Below the pieces are notes generated by a model that saw only the letters and a list, made by a program, of their open reading frames with translations, was not told the DNA's origin and did not search any database. Positions 45,430 through 56,922 of a stretch of DNA of 64,000 nt are shown here, piece by piece. Origin of the DNA: Bryoerythrophyllum caledonicum (lineage: Eukaryota > Streptophyta > Bryopsida > Pottiales > Pottiaceae); the NCBI GenBank assembly GCA_963971425.1, contig OZ020518.1, forward strand, positions 31,812,770-31,876,769, given 5' to 3'. How positions within the stretch are numbered: the first letter of the stretch is position 1; every line of letters begins with the position of its first letter. Position numbers and translations under genes: made by a program.

Positions 45430-46250
45430 TTTACCCCTAAGTGATAAAAGTCTTGGTTGTAAGTTATATTTCCAATTCTTGAAAATTTGTGGAGCGATGC
45501 AAGAAGACAAGAGGTACATGGAAATATACATTTTATTCAAATCGGACCTCTTGCTAAAAAGTAGGCACATCGGGCAACTTAAAAACTTTTGCAGGGACAA
45601 TTTTGTGAATGTGAGATTTTCAATACTAGCAAGTTATATTGTTTCCTTTCATGTTGTCAAGAAAACATTTCTTGTCTTTAGTGGAAAATAGCATTGTAAC
45701 CCATGTCACATTGTCACATATTGTCGGGCAAGGTACCAAGAAAAAGTCTTCTTTTCCACGTGATACACATAGATCTTCATATTTCTCACTTTTTATTTTT
45801 TCTACTACAAGATGAGTTGAAAAAAGAAGGTGTAGCATTTTCAGAAAAATATGACGTGAATTGGCAATTTTCAACTTCCACTCTTTGCACAATTGTTTTG
45901 AATATGCTACACCGCTTTTCTACCTCTCAGAATTGGTGTATAAGGAACTAATATCATGCTTGTTACAATGGTAATGAATTTAGGCCTTGTGTATTGCAAA
46001 AACTTGATGCCAAGTGATGTCAAAGTGTGCTAATCTAGGCAAGTCAGGAAAAAAAATGAAATGTTTTCTCTCCTTCAAACACTATGATCTTTCAATCCAT
46101 TTGGTCAAAGTTTATGAAATTTTGTGAATTTGTTAATTAGTAAGTCTGAATCAAGATCTCAAGGTTGAAACTGGAAATAATTTTTTTTGTTTCCTTCCTT
46201 ACTTATTGCACTAGAATCAACAATTTTGAAGTGTTTTTGCTGTTGAAGAA
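45430..46250. repeat. Unclassified interspersed repeat, copy B (inverted relative to 38-39 kb)
   Basis: Shares ATGCARGAAGACAAGAGG, CAAACACTATRATCTTTCAAT and a minus-strand frame VVEKIKSEKYEDL with copy A. Orientation is opposite, so the RPL7-ALMT block lies between inverted copies. Confidence 0.65.
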
Positions 46251-49200
46251 ATTAAGGGGTTCATGACGACAATGTATTGGTCTACGATCTGTGGTGCATA
46301 TACAACTTTTGTTGATTGTCCAACGCGGGTTCCTTCTCAGGGGTCGCAAAAACTCATCCATACATACCGCATGCGGATGGCCCACCTTAAAAGTCAACAA
46401 CTACAAATTGAGAGAGCACTTTCTAAGTGTAAATATTGCACTTCTCACAGTGAATCTCTTGTCATGTGAATTCATCTTATTGTAGCTTGATGTCTCATTG
46501 CATTCATTGGAAGGGCGCAAATCTATGCAAGATTCCGCAGTTCACGGATTATGAAGTGTTAAACTATTAGTAAAGCTATTCCTAAATTACTGCAAAAGTG
46601 ACCATCTATAGGCAAGTCGTCATTAAATGGTTAACCCGTAAGTGCCTAGGTCATGTTTCTCCAAATCCAAGATATGTGCTGATTATTTTCTTTGGACTAG
46701 CTTTGATAGAAACTTAATGCCTAATTTTAGTATCCAACCTTACAAAATTGAACTCAAACCATGACCTCAACTTTGGGAAAAGTTGCACAACATCCAAAAT
46801 TATAGTCTTTAAAGATATCGTATATTGATAATGAAAATTGTGGACTTTGGATGGTATACTACTTTATCTATCAAAAGATTTGTGCAAGAATTTTTGTACT
46901 TTGAATGAAAGAGGTTCATAAGTGCACTTGGTTGGTAGCTTCACATCGACATATCATGTGTGAAGAAATATTTATATTTATAATTGTGTGAACAATTATT
47001 GATGATTTTTTTTCTTTTTCCTAATTGATCGTGTATAAAAATGTTTCAAACTTATACAAATTAAAATGGAAATTTTGTGTGCAATGTGAAAGATCAACAA
47101 TCAAGTAACAATGAATAATCTCTTAAAGACAAATTTCAAACAAAAATTTAAGTCCAAAATCATTTTGCATGTGTATAAAGTACAACATAGTATTCGGCAT
47201 GGTATTTATGATATTTTAATGTATCCGATGTATTTTGTTTTGTATTCATAACTTTTCCATGAGTTCTATAACTCCACATCATAATCTGATTTTTGCAAAG
47301 TGTTCATGTAATTTGTTTCAAGTGCAAAACTCAATTTGTTAAAACTAGATTTGTTTTGTTCCAAGTGCATATTGAAAATACAACCAATACACAACCAACT
47401 ATGTGGTGCATTATGTAGGATCTAATTGCATTAAAAATTTATCATTTTCTACATTATTTTGAGAATGTTCCAAACTTAGGAGCGGGAGTAGTAAATTGTT
47501 TGTCTAGCACAATAGAACATAAGGTATGGGCTTTTCTAAAGATTAAAAGTGCTTCTTTATAAGACAAGTATATCCCCATTTGTATAGTAGACTAGTTTTA
47601 ACCCCTGCCATTCACTACAATTGTGGTGGTGTTGAAGCTTTGTATTGACACAGAACACGTGAATTAAACATTTGTGCATGATTTTTACTGATTTTTCATC
47701 GCTTTGTCTGCTTGATTGTGTATGAAGGTGTTTCAAAATTTATAGGAATTTGAACACAAGTTGTACACGTGATGAGAGACATAAGCCATTGCAAAATATT
47801 AGAGAGTTTCTTAGTGACAAACTTGAATCAAATTTTATACCAAAATCATATTCCATGTGAATGATGCATTGTAATTGTAGGTATTCATTGTGTGTGGCGA
47901 CGTACTTCAAGTTTTCCAAGAACACTATAACTCCAAATCATGCCCTAATCTTTGCAAATTATAGATGTAATGTATGTGAAAATCTTTATGGATATCATGC
48001 AAATTCAAGATATAGCACAGCTAGACAAAAAAAAGTACTCATGTAGACACCTAAGGACTAGATAAATCTACATCATATGATCCAAGTGCACTAATCTACT
48101 TCCAATTATTATTTTAAGGTATGAAGAAATAAATGAAACCCAAAGAGGGAGTGGGAGTTTGCAAGATAGTAGAAAGTTCTCTATTCCACATGGCATATTA
48201 CGGTGCAAAAGCATATGAGACCTATAGAGTCTTCATTAATAGAATATACTACCTTTTACCAAGACAATTCAATACATTTTTTTATGGCAGCCATCATGCA
48301 ACAAATTCCACAAGATCCAAGAATACTAAAAACCCTCTTTACAATATATGTTGTCATCTTCAAACATGATATATGATATTGCTAAAATATATTTTTGAGT
48401 AAATGTTCTAAGGGGGTTTCACATTTGGACCAAGGATCAAACTCCATTGAGGACCAAACTATGCCAAGATGCCAAGTTTTGGAGTTGGAAAAAATATGCA
48501 ATTTGTGGAGTTTTGGTTTTCTTTGTATGAAAGCCCAAGGGACCAAGTTGAGAGGCTGTGACCCAAACTATTTGGCAAATCTCAAGTCGATTATTACTTT
48601 TGAAAGGCCATTATTTTTTCAAACGTTCCTCTCTAACTTTCATTACTACACCAAACACTGAATATAGTGTGGATTCATAATTGATGTGGATCACCCACAC
48701 TAATTTGAATCAAACACATGCATGTCAAAATTTGATTGGCTACTTGTTTTCAAGCAAGTGTGTCCGAGTCACCGATTGGATGTAAATTTCCAATCAATGT
48801 AGACACTCGAACTACTTTGGTCTACACTATATGCAGTGTTTGGTGTAGTCATGGAGCCAAAAGAGAAAACATTCATGGTTTTAAAAATCAAGAAAATGGT
48901 CAAAATGCTCAAAATTCTAGCACAAGCACCCATCACAAGAAAAATTCAGTCCAAAACTTCACGTGAAGATTTGAGTTGTTTCTAGGTTAAAACTCTAAGT
49001 AAAAAATTCAGGTAAGAATTTTGGGAAAAAACTTGAGATAATTTTTTTTAGAGTAATAGGAGTTCATGTTTTAATCTAGTGGAAGAGGTTTTTGTCAAAC
49101 TTTGAATATTTTACTGAAAGTTACTTTTGGCACCTCAACAATAATTTGGGTTCTAGTTTCTTAAGTAATATATTCTCGTTTGGACCAAACTTCCCTGAAC

Positions 49201-49677
49201 AGATCAAATTTTGGCACCAAAGTCTTCAAAAAGTGATGGCATGTAGGCATTTTAGACGCCGTGGACATCTCAACCCTCAGTCCAAGTGTGAAAGTCCAAA
49301 GGTCTACCAAGGCCGAGTTTGAGGCTCTTGACCAATCAAATTACTAATAGCACTCGGCATCTTGACGCTTCGTCGAGTGTGAAACCCCCCACTTTTGTGT
49401 GGAATCATGGGCATCTAATGTTATACATTCATTGAATGCTGTCTTCTTTGAAAGTTGCCATCTGTGACATTTTGTTAGGTTGATCAAAGGATTGCCTTCA
49501 TTAGATTATAAAATTGTTTCATAAAGGTCCTTTCGGAACAACTCCAAGAGCTGGCCCCAAAGTCATCTCAGCTTTGGGATTCTGGAGGTAAACAGAAAGC
49601 TCCCAGCAAGTCTCCAAAACTTCCTTCCAGCAACTGAGAGCGTAGCACTCAATCAAAATCCATTGATCACAATACAT
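46251..49677. other. AT-rich intergenic DNA with degenerate tandem blocks
   Basis: No gene is recognised. Two blocks, about 46,980-47,300 and 47,680-47,960, are diverged direct repeats (GATYGTGTATRAA, TGTTTCAAA, CAAAATCATWTT, ATAACTCCA). A related inverted block occurs near 39,200-39,560. Small frames in 48,133-49,322 lack features. Confidence 0.45.
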
Positions 49678-50036
49678 AAGGTATAAGTTAAGCCCCCTAA
49701 AACCGACAAGTTAAGGAATGTGCATATATGGAGAGAGGAGGTAATTATACTATTATTTTTCAGTGATAGCCAATACAATTATAATTCCATCCCAAGTGAT
49801 TTCATATTTTTCCGATGAAAATTGAGTTAGTTATGAATTTTCAAACTGTGCAGCCATATTTAGTGGGTGGCCAGCAGTAGGTACCCCCCATAACCAACGA
49901 CCAAAAGTAAGGGTCTTGACTACTAGCAAACCTCCATTTGGAACTGAGCTGGTGGTCATGGGATGGAAGACGGTTGGATATGCCCCAATTTCACAGGTGT
50001 TGGCTATGGGTTTTTGTTGGTTATGGGGAGGGTTAC
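49678..50036 (+). mobile_element. MITE family copy 4
   Basis: Same orientation as copy 2 with the same inner words; the left end reads AAGGTATAAGTTAAGCCCCC, apparently with a small insertion, and the right end GGGGAGGGTTACCTT. Confidence 0.8.
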
Positions 50037-50039
50037 CTT

Positions 50040-50390
50040 ATCCCATGACCGCCACCTTCCTAACACCGCCACTCTACATTTGGTCTCAATTCCATCCCAC
50101 ATTCACCTTAGTACCACCTAATCACTCCTCGTGAGCTCCAAATCAAGGCTTACTATTGGTCAAGACCCCTGGCTTTTGACCCCTGGCTTTTGGGGGGTAC
50201 CTAGTCGCAGAATTAGGCTAAAGTGGCAGCACACTTTGAAATTTCATAACTAACTCAATTTTTATTGGAAAAATATGAAATCACTTGGGTTGAGATTGTG
50301 ATTCTATTTTCTATCATTAAAAAATTAATATATAATTATTTGAGTTCCCCATACATGCGCAATCAGGCGGTATATCTTAGTATCGATATG
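50040..50390 (-). mobile_element. MITE family copy 5, degenerate
   Basis: Opposite orientation to copy 4 and immediately next to it. Keeps ATTCCATCCCA, GGTCAAGACCC, AAAATATGAAATCACTTGGG and CCCCATACATGCGCA. The termini are worn. Confidence 0.65.
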
Positions 50391-50754
50391 CCTGAGGCGT
50401 ATCCTGCACTTCACACATTTCACGATAATCACGAATAGCATATTAGTAAGTTTCCGGGTCAGATATTCCCTTGGTCCCCAAGTTCTTCACTCTCCACCAC
50501 AAACGTCAAACAGCTTGGTAGGCCCATTTCAGACAAAGATAAAATGTACAACAGCCCTGGATCGCAATTCTCAAATCTACTACTGTTGTAGATATCTCTA
50601 TCGTTAGTCGGCCCTCTTCGGAACGATTCAAAATCTAGACCACAATCGTGATTACAATGAGCTCCCTCTACAACAACCCCATTTGTCTTACCAAAATTTA
50701 CCATCATCTATCTAGTCCATCCCTCATATCTATCACAAGAACAGATAAGGTAAC

Positions 50755-51085
50755 CCTCCCCATAACCAACAAAAACCCATAGTCAATGCCTACAAAATTG
50801 GGGTATATCCAACCCTCTTCCATCCCATTACCACCAACTCACCTCCAAATGGAGGTTTGCTATTAGTCAAGACCCTTACTTTTGGTCGTTGGTTGTGGGG
50901 CAACCCACTAAACATGGCTGCACAGTTTGAAAACTCATAACTAATTCAGTTTTCATCGGAAAAATATGAAATCACTTGGGTTGGAATTGGAATTCTATTG
51001 GCTATCACTGTAAAACAATAGTATAATTATCTCCTCTCTCCATACATGCACATTCCTCAACTTGTCGGTTTTAGGGGGGGCTTCC
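50755..51085 (-). mobile_element. MITE family copy 6
   Basis: From AAGGTAACCCTCCCCATAAC to TTTTAGGGGGGGCTTCC, opposite to copies 2 and 4 and close to them in sequence. It ends about 415 bp upstream of the MATE start, so it may sit in that promoter. Confidence 0.8.
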
Positions 51086-51498
51086 ATTAGATCTGGGCTG
51101 TTGTAAGGGGATCTGACTGCACAGTTGGCCTTCATCTGAAGCAGGCCTTCAACTGCACTGGCACTTCCCGACGCTTGGTATGTTTGTTGACAGCGCTTCC
51201 GGGAGCTGAGTATCGCTACTCAGCTTCCAACCATCGCTCGTGATTCTTCTGTGAGCTCAGTTTCTGGTTCAGAAGCCAAGGTGGAAGCTAGTGAGGAGGA
51301 ATTCCTGCAGGGAGGCAACTTTTGAAGTCAGTGGTGCTATTTTATTTCATTCTCTCATGTTTGTTGTTTGTTTGAGCTAGAGATGAAGGAGGAAGATGCT
51401 TATCCAGACTTCACGGTTTGGTATTCTAGACGGATGATGTTGGTGTTGACATTCGCTAGGGTTTGTGTGGAGTTCATGTAGGAGTGGAGCGTGGAGGG

Positions 51499-53085
51499 AT
51501 GGGAGGAGCCATGGAGGACGGGAACGATAACTCGTTGCCGCTGCTAGATTCGCAAGTGGTGACGAAGCCCACGTTCACGTTTGCGAATGGGTTGTCGAGA
51601 TCTTTGAGCAGAGGCGACGCGACGATTTTGTGCACGCCGGAGTGGATATGGGGGGAGATTCAGATGCAGATGTACATCGCGGGGCCCATGGTGTGCGTCG
51701 CGCTGCTGCAGTACCTGCTGATTGTGGTGTCCGTCATGTTCGTGGGGCACTTGGGGGAGTTGGAGCTCGCGAGCGCGTCCATCGCGAGCTCGTTCGCGGG
51801 CGTGACTGGCAACAGCGCCATCATTGGCCTGGCTGCCGCATTGGACACGCTCTGCAGCCAAGCGTACGGCGCGAAGCAGTACCACATGCTCGGGATCTAC
51901 ATGCAGCGCGCGATGTTCGTCCTCAACCTGGTAGCCATCCCCATTTCGCTGGTGTGGTGGAACATGGGCGCGCTGCTCCTGGCGCTGGGGCAGAACCCGG
52001 AGATTGCCGCGCACGCGGAGCTGTACGCGCGCTTCCTCGTCCCGACGCTCTTCGCGGTGGCCACCGTGCAGCCGCTCCTGAAGTTTCTGCAAGCGCAGAG
52101 CATCGTTCTCCCAATGGCGCTCTTCTCGGCCATCACGCTCGCGCTCCACGTCCCGCTGTGCTACCTGCTCGTCTACAAGCTGGGCGTGGGCTATCGCGGC
52201 GCGGCGATCGCCAGCAGCACGTCTTCGTGGCTCAACGTCGTCTTCCTCGCGCTGTACGTGAAATTCTCCGCGAAGTGCAAGCGATCGTGGACGGGCTTCT
52301 CGCGGGAGACGTTCAACGACCTCGGCGCGTTTTTAAAGCTCGCCATCCCGTCCACGGTGATGATCTGCCTGGAATACTGGTCCTTCGAGGGTCTGGTTCT
52401 GCTCTCCGGGCTGCTCCCGAACCCGCAGCTCGAGACCTCCACGCTCTCCATTTGCCTCACCACGCTGGCGCTCCTGTACATGATCCCGTACGGCGTGGGC
52501 GCCGCCGTCAGCACGCGCGTGGGCAACGAGCTGGGCGCGGGCCGCCCGCAGGCGGCCAAGGGCGCCGTCATGCTGGCCGTGAGCGTGGGCGTTCTCGAGG
52601 GTGCGCTCATGGGGACGCTCCTGTTCTGCGGGCGCAGCTTCTGGGGCCGCGCGTTCTCGAACGAGCGCGAGGTCATCGACTACGTCGCGCGCTGCGTCCC
52701 CCTACTCACCGTCGTGCACTGCATGGACTCCGTACAGGGCGTACTGTCGGGCGTGGCGCGCGGATGCGGATGGCAGCTGCTGGGCGCGGGCGTGAATCTG
52801 GGCGCGTACTACATCTTTGGGCTGCCCGCCGCGATCGTCCTGGCTTTCAAGTACAACTTCCGCGGCCCAGGGCTGTGGGCGGGCATAATCCTGGGCATCG
52901 TCATCCAGACCAGCGCGCTCCTGGTGATCACCGCCACCACGAACTGGCATCGGCAGGCTGAAAACGCGTTGCTGCGTGTGTACTCGTCGGCGACCGCGAC
53001 CCTGCCCGTGGACGCCAACCACTTTCAGCAAGACGAAGTCGCTGCGTTGCATCTGCGGAAAGATGACGACGAAAGCATTCACTAG
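51499..53085 (+). CDS. MATE (DTX) family efflux transporter, intronless
   Basis: Multidrug and toxic compound extrusion carrier, exporting organic cations or secondary metabolites in exchange for H+ or Na+. A single exon of 528 residues from ATG 51,499 (upstream TTG excluded; ATG 51,511 possible). About 12 hydrophobic segments form two MatE repeats: QMYIAGPMVCVALLQYLLIV, FVGHLGELELA, NSAIIGLAAALDTLCSQAYG and the second-half equivalent GAAVSTRVGNELGAGRP. MATE N- and C-terminal tails are short and hydrophilic. Third codon positions are strongly G/C from about 51,600 on, unlike surrounding AT-rich repeats; no intron is needed, whereas most plant MATE genes have several. Confidence 0.93.
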   Translation: MGGAMEDGNDNSLPLLDSQVVTKPTFTFANGLSRSLSRGDATILCTPEWIWGEIQMQMYIAGPMVCVALLQYLLIVVSVMFVGHLGELELASASIASSFAGVTGNSAIIGLAAALDTLCSQAYGAKQYHMLGIYMQRAMFVLNLVAIPISLVWWNMGALLLALGQNPEIAAHAELYARFLVPTLFAVATVQPLLKFLQAQSIVLPMALFSAITLALHVPLCYLLVYKLGVGYRGAAIASSTSSWLNVVFLALYVKFSAKCKRSWTGFSRETFNDLGAFLKLAIPSTVMICLEYWSFEGLVLLSGLLPNPQLETSTLSICLTTLALLYMIPYGVGAAVSTRVGNELGAGRPQAAKGAVMLAVSVGVLEGALMGTLLFCGRSFWGRAFSNEREVIDYVARCVPLLTVVHCMDSVQGVLSGVARGCGWQLLGAGVNLGAYYIFGLPAAIVLAFKYNFRGPGLWAGIILGIVIQTSALLVITATTNWHRQAENALLRVYSSATATLPVDANHFQQDEVAALHLRKDDDESIH

Positions 53086-53298
53086 TCGACATTTTTGGCC
53101 GAATGGCAAAGCTCCTTCTCCGGCACTAGACGGTAGTTGTTATTCCTTTCACCACATGGGTGGGATTTTTGTGTAGAGGCGAAATTTGAGACTGATGCCA
53201 GCCATGAAGAATGGAGAACTGTCTATTCCTGCCCATTCTCACTCTTCATGTAACCTTTCTCTTGACACTCCTATTGGATTAATCCTTAAAACGTCACA

Positions 53299-53465
53299 AG
53301 GTGCCACTGGTGGCCACATGTATGGTGTCATATTTGAACATGATCAAGTTTAGATATTGAAATGACCTCCAAATGATAGATGTCGGTTGAAGAATCTTCA
53401 AACCAAAGGTGTATGTCTTGCTAAACTTTGATACAATTTTTGTATGCTACAGAGCGAAATACGTG
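53299..53465. repeat. Dispersed repeat, second copy
   Basis: Matches the repeat in RPL7 intron 3 (40,688-40,862) over about 165 bp in the same plus-strand orientation. It lies in the MATE 3' flank. Confidence 0.8.
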
Positions 53466-54240
53466 TTCACACGTATTGTAAGATCACAGAGACCCTTAAG
53501 ATCTGTTCACACGTGATGTAAGGGTGATGTTAGCAAGGTGCAGCTTCAATCTAGATTCACTTGCTAACACTGCTCCTAACATCATGTGCGAAGACCTTTA
53601 GCGTAGCATGTCTTAGGGAAATGGTAAGAGAAAAGAAACAGTCTGCAACTGTACCGTATCATCATTGCCAAAAAGTCGCACCCTGTGAAGATCATCATTG
53701 TCCTCTGCAACTGTACCGTATCAGAAAACTGCTCCGTGCATCTTCCATCTGCACCACCTTTACAATTTACTGTCCATCCACTATTAATCGGTATCAGTGG
53801 TCCCAGGACTGTTTTCCCATTTGAGCGCAGTTGGCCACCTGTGAAAATTCGGGCAGCAGTATTTGCGATAAGTAGGGCAGGTGGTCATTTTTTAAAAAAA
53901 TATATAGATTTTAAAATGTAGTAATTCCGCTAATTTATTTTTTTAAAGTATATCAGAGTTTGCTACTGAAGGCTGGAGCAAATTAATTCAAAATACTACT
54001 TGTCAGATTTTTTTGTATTGTAGGATGCAACATAAAGGATGGAATGATTAAAAATTGCGAATTCACTTAACTTTCTAGTAGTTTTTTTCTTTTTGCTTAA
54101 GTTCAGGAAAGGAAAGTGAATGAACAGTGATATATTGTCTTTGCAAGTTTGCACAAAATCATTAATCACGATTATAATTTTAGATCGGAGTTGTAATATA
54201 ATTCTGAAACTAATGTTCAAAACCATTTGAAAAAAAGCTT
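53466..54240. other. Intergenic DNA without recognised gene
   Basis: Contains a direct duplicate of GCAACTGTACCGTATCA (near 53,645 and 53,706) but no coding family. Confidence 0.4.
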
Positions 54241-54241
54241 G

Positions 54242-54290
54242 TCATTGATGCGGGAATTGAACCCGTAAACTGCCCACTCCAGCATCAATG
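54242..54290 (-). other. Truncated tRNA-like fold
   Basis: The minus strand carries GGGTTCAATTCCC, a good T-arm/B-box, closed by an 8-bp stem ATTGATGC/GCATCAAT. D-arm and anticodon arm are absent, so it is not a functional tRNA; it may be a tRNA-derived scrap or chance. Confidence 0.35.
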
Positions 54291-54479
54291 TTCTGCACAA
54301 CACAGCACAAACAAGCCACATTAGATGCAGGGTTAGAAATCGATGCCAAGGCAGCTCGGTGAAGCTCCTCGTATCCAGCAAGCTCAAGCCTCAGACAGAA
54401 GCTTGCAAAATCGCCAGCTCTCCAACGCTTCATGTTAAGTCCTCCAACCTCCGGTTGTGTTGACAAATGAGCTAGAAAA

Positions 54480-55151
54480 TCAGCCTAACTTCATGGAAAC
54501 TAAGGAATATAAATCACAACACGTCAAGGGAGGATACTGATTATAAAATTCTAGCATCTCCTTGCTGGCCACCTTCAAGTCGGGGAGAGGATGACCATCG
54601 GCGGTGCAAGTTCTCTTGCCTTGGTGTTTCGCAAGGTTGTCATTCTTCGGGACGATGCTCTTTCTTCGCCCATTCACACGAGTGCAGATTGTGCACACAA
54701 CAGCCACAAGAACCCGGCCGACGAACTCACCCTCGCCCCAAGTGTACTTCGCCGACCACGACTCCTGCCACATCCGAGTGACATCTAACGTCTTCCTCTT
54801 CTTCGTGGCGCCTTCGATCTTCCCCGATCCGCCAGGCTTCCTCTTCTTCCCCACCTCCTCCACTTCGTGTTCACCGCCACCGCTGACTTCTTCAGCACCA
54901 GCGCTCACCCTCTCGCTGCTGCCGACAGAGAGCTCGGACCGGGAGCAACCCTCTGGCCGACGTGCAGGGGTGACCGAGTCCTCATTTCTCGTCTCGGAGA
55001 TATGCGTCTCGCCACCAGGGACACCAACCGCTGCCGATGGAGAGCCGAAAATCGGGGAAGGAGGCAGATATTTCCCAATGCCATTGGCAATGCGAGTGCA
55101 GCCGAAATACCGCACCCGAAAATTCTCAGGCAATTGAAGCCGCGGTGCCAT
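54480..55151 (-). CDS. BED-like zinc-finger protein, probably transposon-derived
   Basis: The minus-strand frame from ATG 55,151 gives 223 residues: a low-complexity acidic and Gly/Ser-rich middle with a basic KKRKPGGSGKIEGATKKRK stretch, then WQESWSAKYTWGEGEFVG and a C-x2-C finger (CTICTRVNGRR) followed by DNLAKHQGKRTC, a BED/hAT-style DNA-binding layout. The frame stays open upstream to 55,385 but that part looks non-coding. No transposase core follows, so it may be an exon of a longer gene, a domesticated domain or a fragment. Confidence 0.4.
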   Translation of the reverse strand: MAPRLQLPENFRVRYFGCTRIANGIGKYLPPSPIFGSPSAAVGVPGGETHISETRNEDSVTPARRPEGCSRSELSVGSSERVSAGAEEVSGGGEHEVEEVGKKRKPGGSGKIEGATKKRKTLDVTRMWQESWSAKYTWGEGEFVGRVLVAVVCTICTRVNGRRKSIVPKNDNLAKHQGKRTCTADGHPLPDLKVASKEMLEFYNQYPPLTCCDLYSLVSMKLG

Positions 55152-55385
55152 CTTCTTAAACCCTGCGCCAGTGCGCCCCTCGGAAAAACCAAACCCAACA
55201 GAACCGCCAAGAACACAACCAGAGCCCCCACCGAATCCAACAACAATAACACTATGGCAACAACAATAACAGATCGGAATGGATCGCAAACCCAACAGAA
55301 CCGCCCCAAACACAATTAGATCGCGCCAAAAAAATCCAACGACAAGAACTCGATACTTCTCGCAGAACAGGTTATAGCAGATCAC

Positions 55386-56922
55386 AATGGATCGATAAAG
55401 AGCAGATCAGAAAGAAAACAGAATAGCAAGTGTGAGCCAAGCGCACTGCAATGAAACAAACCAGGAACAGATTTATACAACTTGAGTCCAGCCAGGAGGA
55501 AATGAGAGGAGGCAACGACCTGCATTGGAGGTTTTCAAAAATCCGGCGAATTCAATGAGAGCCTCCACCTCGCCATCGCAGTGAATGCAGGAGAACGCCA
55601 ATTCTCTTGTAATTCACGGCAAAAAAGAGGTGCAAATCTACAGATTAGCGAGCCCACTCCACCGCAATTACAAAGCCTCACAAATGCAAAGCCAGAGGAG
55701 CTGCAATCTCGAGGGAGCAGACAAGTTGTGAGCCAAGGATCACGACACGAAGACAAAGGTTGGTGAACGACAAAAACCCCCGAAGCTAAATAACCCAGGC
55801 TGGGGGAGACGAAGAAGGAGGAGAGGAGATTAGGGTCCGCTAATCATCTACGGCTAGGATGTAGCCGCCTAGCTAGAGATCAACGGCTGGGGGAGCTCCT
55901 AGGCTAATGATCATTTTTCGGATGTGGTCGGAGATGCTCATCACCATGCTGCCAAGTCGCGATAATCACATCCACATTTCTCATGAGTAGTTTATTTGCG
56001 AAATGTCACAATTCCATGACCCCTTTTCACACTGTACTAGTAGCATCCCTGTTCACACGGTAGCTTTCGAGCTAATTTTAGCCACTTATAATTTCACTGA
56101 TCGGTATGATTTCACGGTGGTGAGAAATTGTCTGCTTGGAAGTTGGACCTGCCCACTTGCCACTCGTTTTTGAAGTCATCTCGTCGGACGGCTGAGGCAG
56201 ATGAACAACCCAGATGAATCCTCTCGATTGAAGGAGCCAGTTCATCCTTCATCACTGTCCGAGTCGCTCTTTTGTCGCCGAGCCAGATCCCAGCTCCAAA
56301 GTCCGAGTTTTGGATGACTTTCCCAGTCTCCGGCATGTTCCTGGCGTTGCGAGCAGGAGCGGCAGGCTGCTCCAGGATGCACCGTATGGTAGAGGTTCAG
56401 CTCTGATCGATGAGTTGTAGGTAATGGGGATTGGTTCATGGAGGGTAGTGGTTTGGATCTCCGTCTGTAGAGATGGGTATGAGTGAGTGTTTTGGTGCAA
56501 GCGGTTGGTGTCGGTAATCGCTGCGGTCGGTGCTTTTAGGGGTCGGCTCTCTTTGGGACCGCGTAATTTCGCATTTAGTTTCGTGGTGTAGGAGAATTTG
56601 TGTTGTCGGTGGTTTTAGGGCAGAACTGGGACTGCGACAAACGAATTGGTTTGATGAATTGAAGGTTCTAGGTTTGGTTCTAGACGTGTTGGTTGTTTTG
56701 TGATGGTTGAGTTGGCTGAAAGCTGACGATAGTTCAGTCCTCTTGATGCAGATGCCAGCGTTGGAGGGATGTGGATGTGCAAGGAGGGTGAAGGAGCGTG
56801 TACACCGCTTGGTTTTCATTCTACATTGATGAAAACTATGTCAAGGTGGAGTTCGAGGGGGAGGGCTGGCCGGCTGAGAAGCAGGTGTATCCGGAGGCTG
56901 ACCTGACCTAACCTGGAGGAGT
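55386..56922. other. Upstream region of the CNGC gene
   Basis: No recognised coding sequence. Minus-strand frames (56,112-56,819) lack family features. It probably contains the CNGC promoter and 5' UTR. Confidence 0.4.

Noticed and set aside
51544-52149. Long antisense frame across the MATE gene, and the +1 frame at 51,630-52,961
   Set aside because: Both are by-products of the very high GC3 of the MATE coding strand; their compositions (Arg/Gln/Ala rich) show no family features.
54242-54290. tRNA gene on the minus strand
   Set aside because: A T-arm and a closing stem are present but the D-arm and anticodon arm are missing, so it cannot be a working tRNA.
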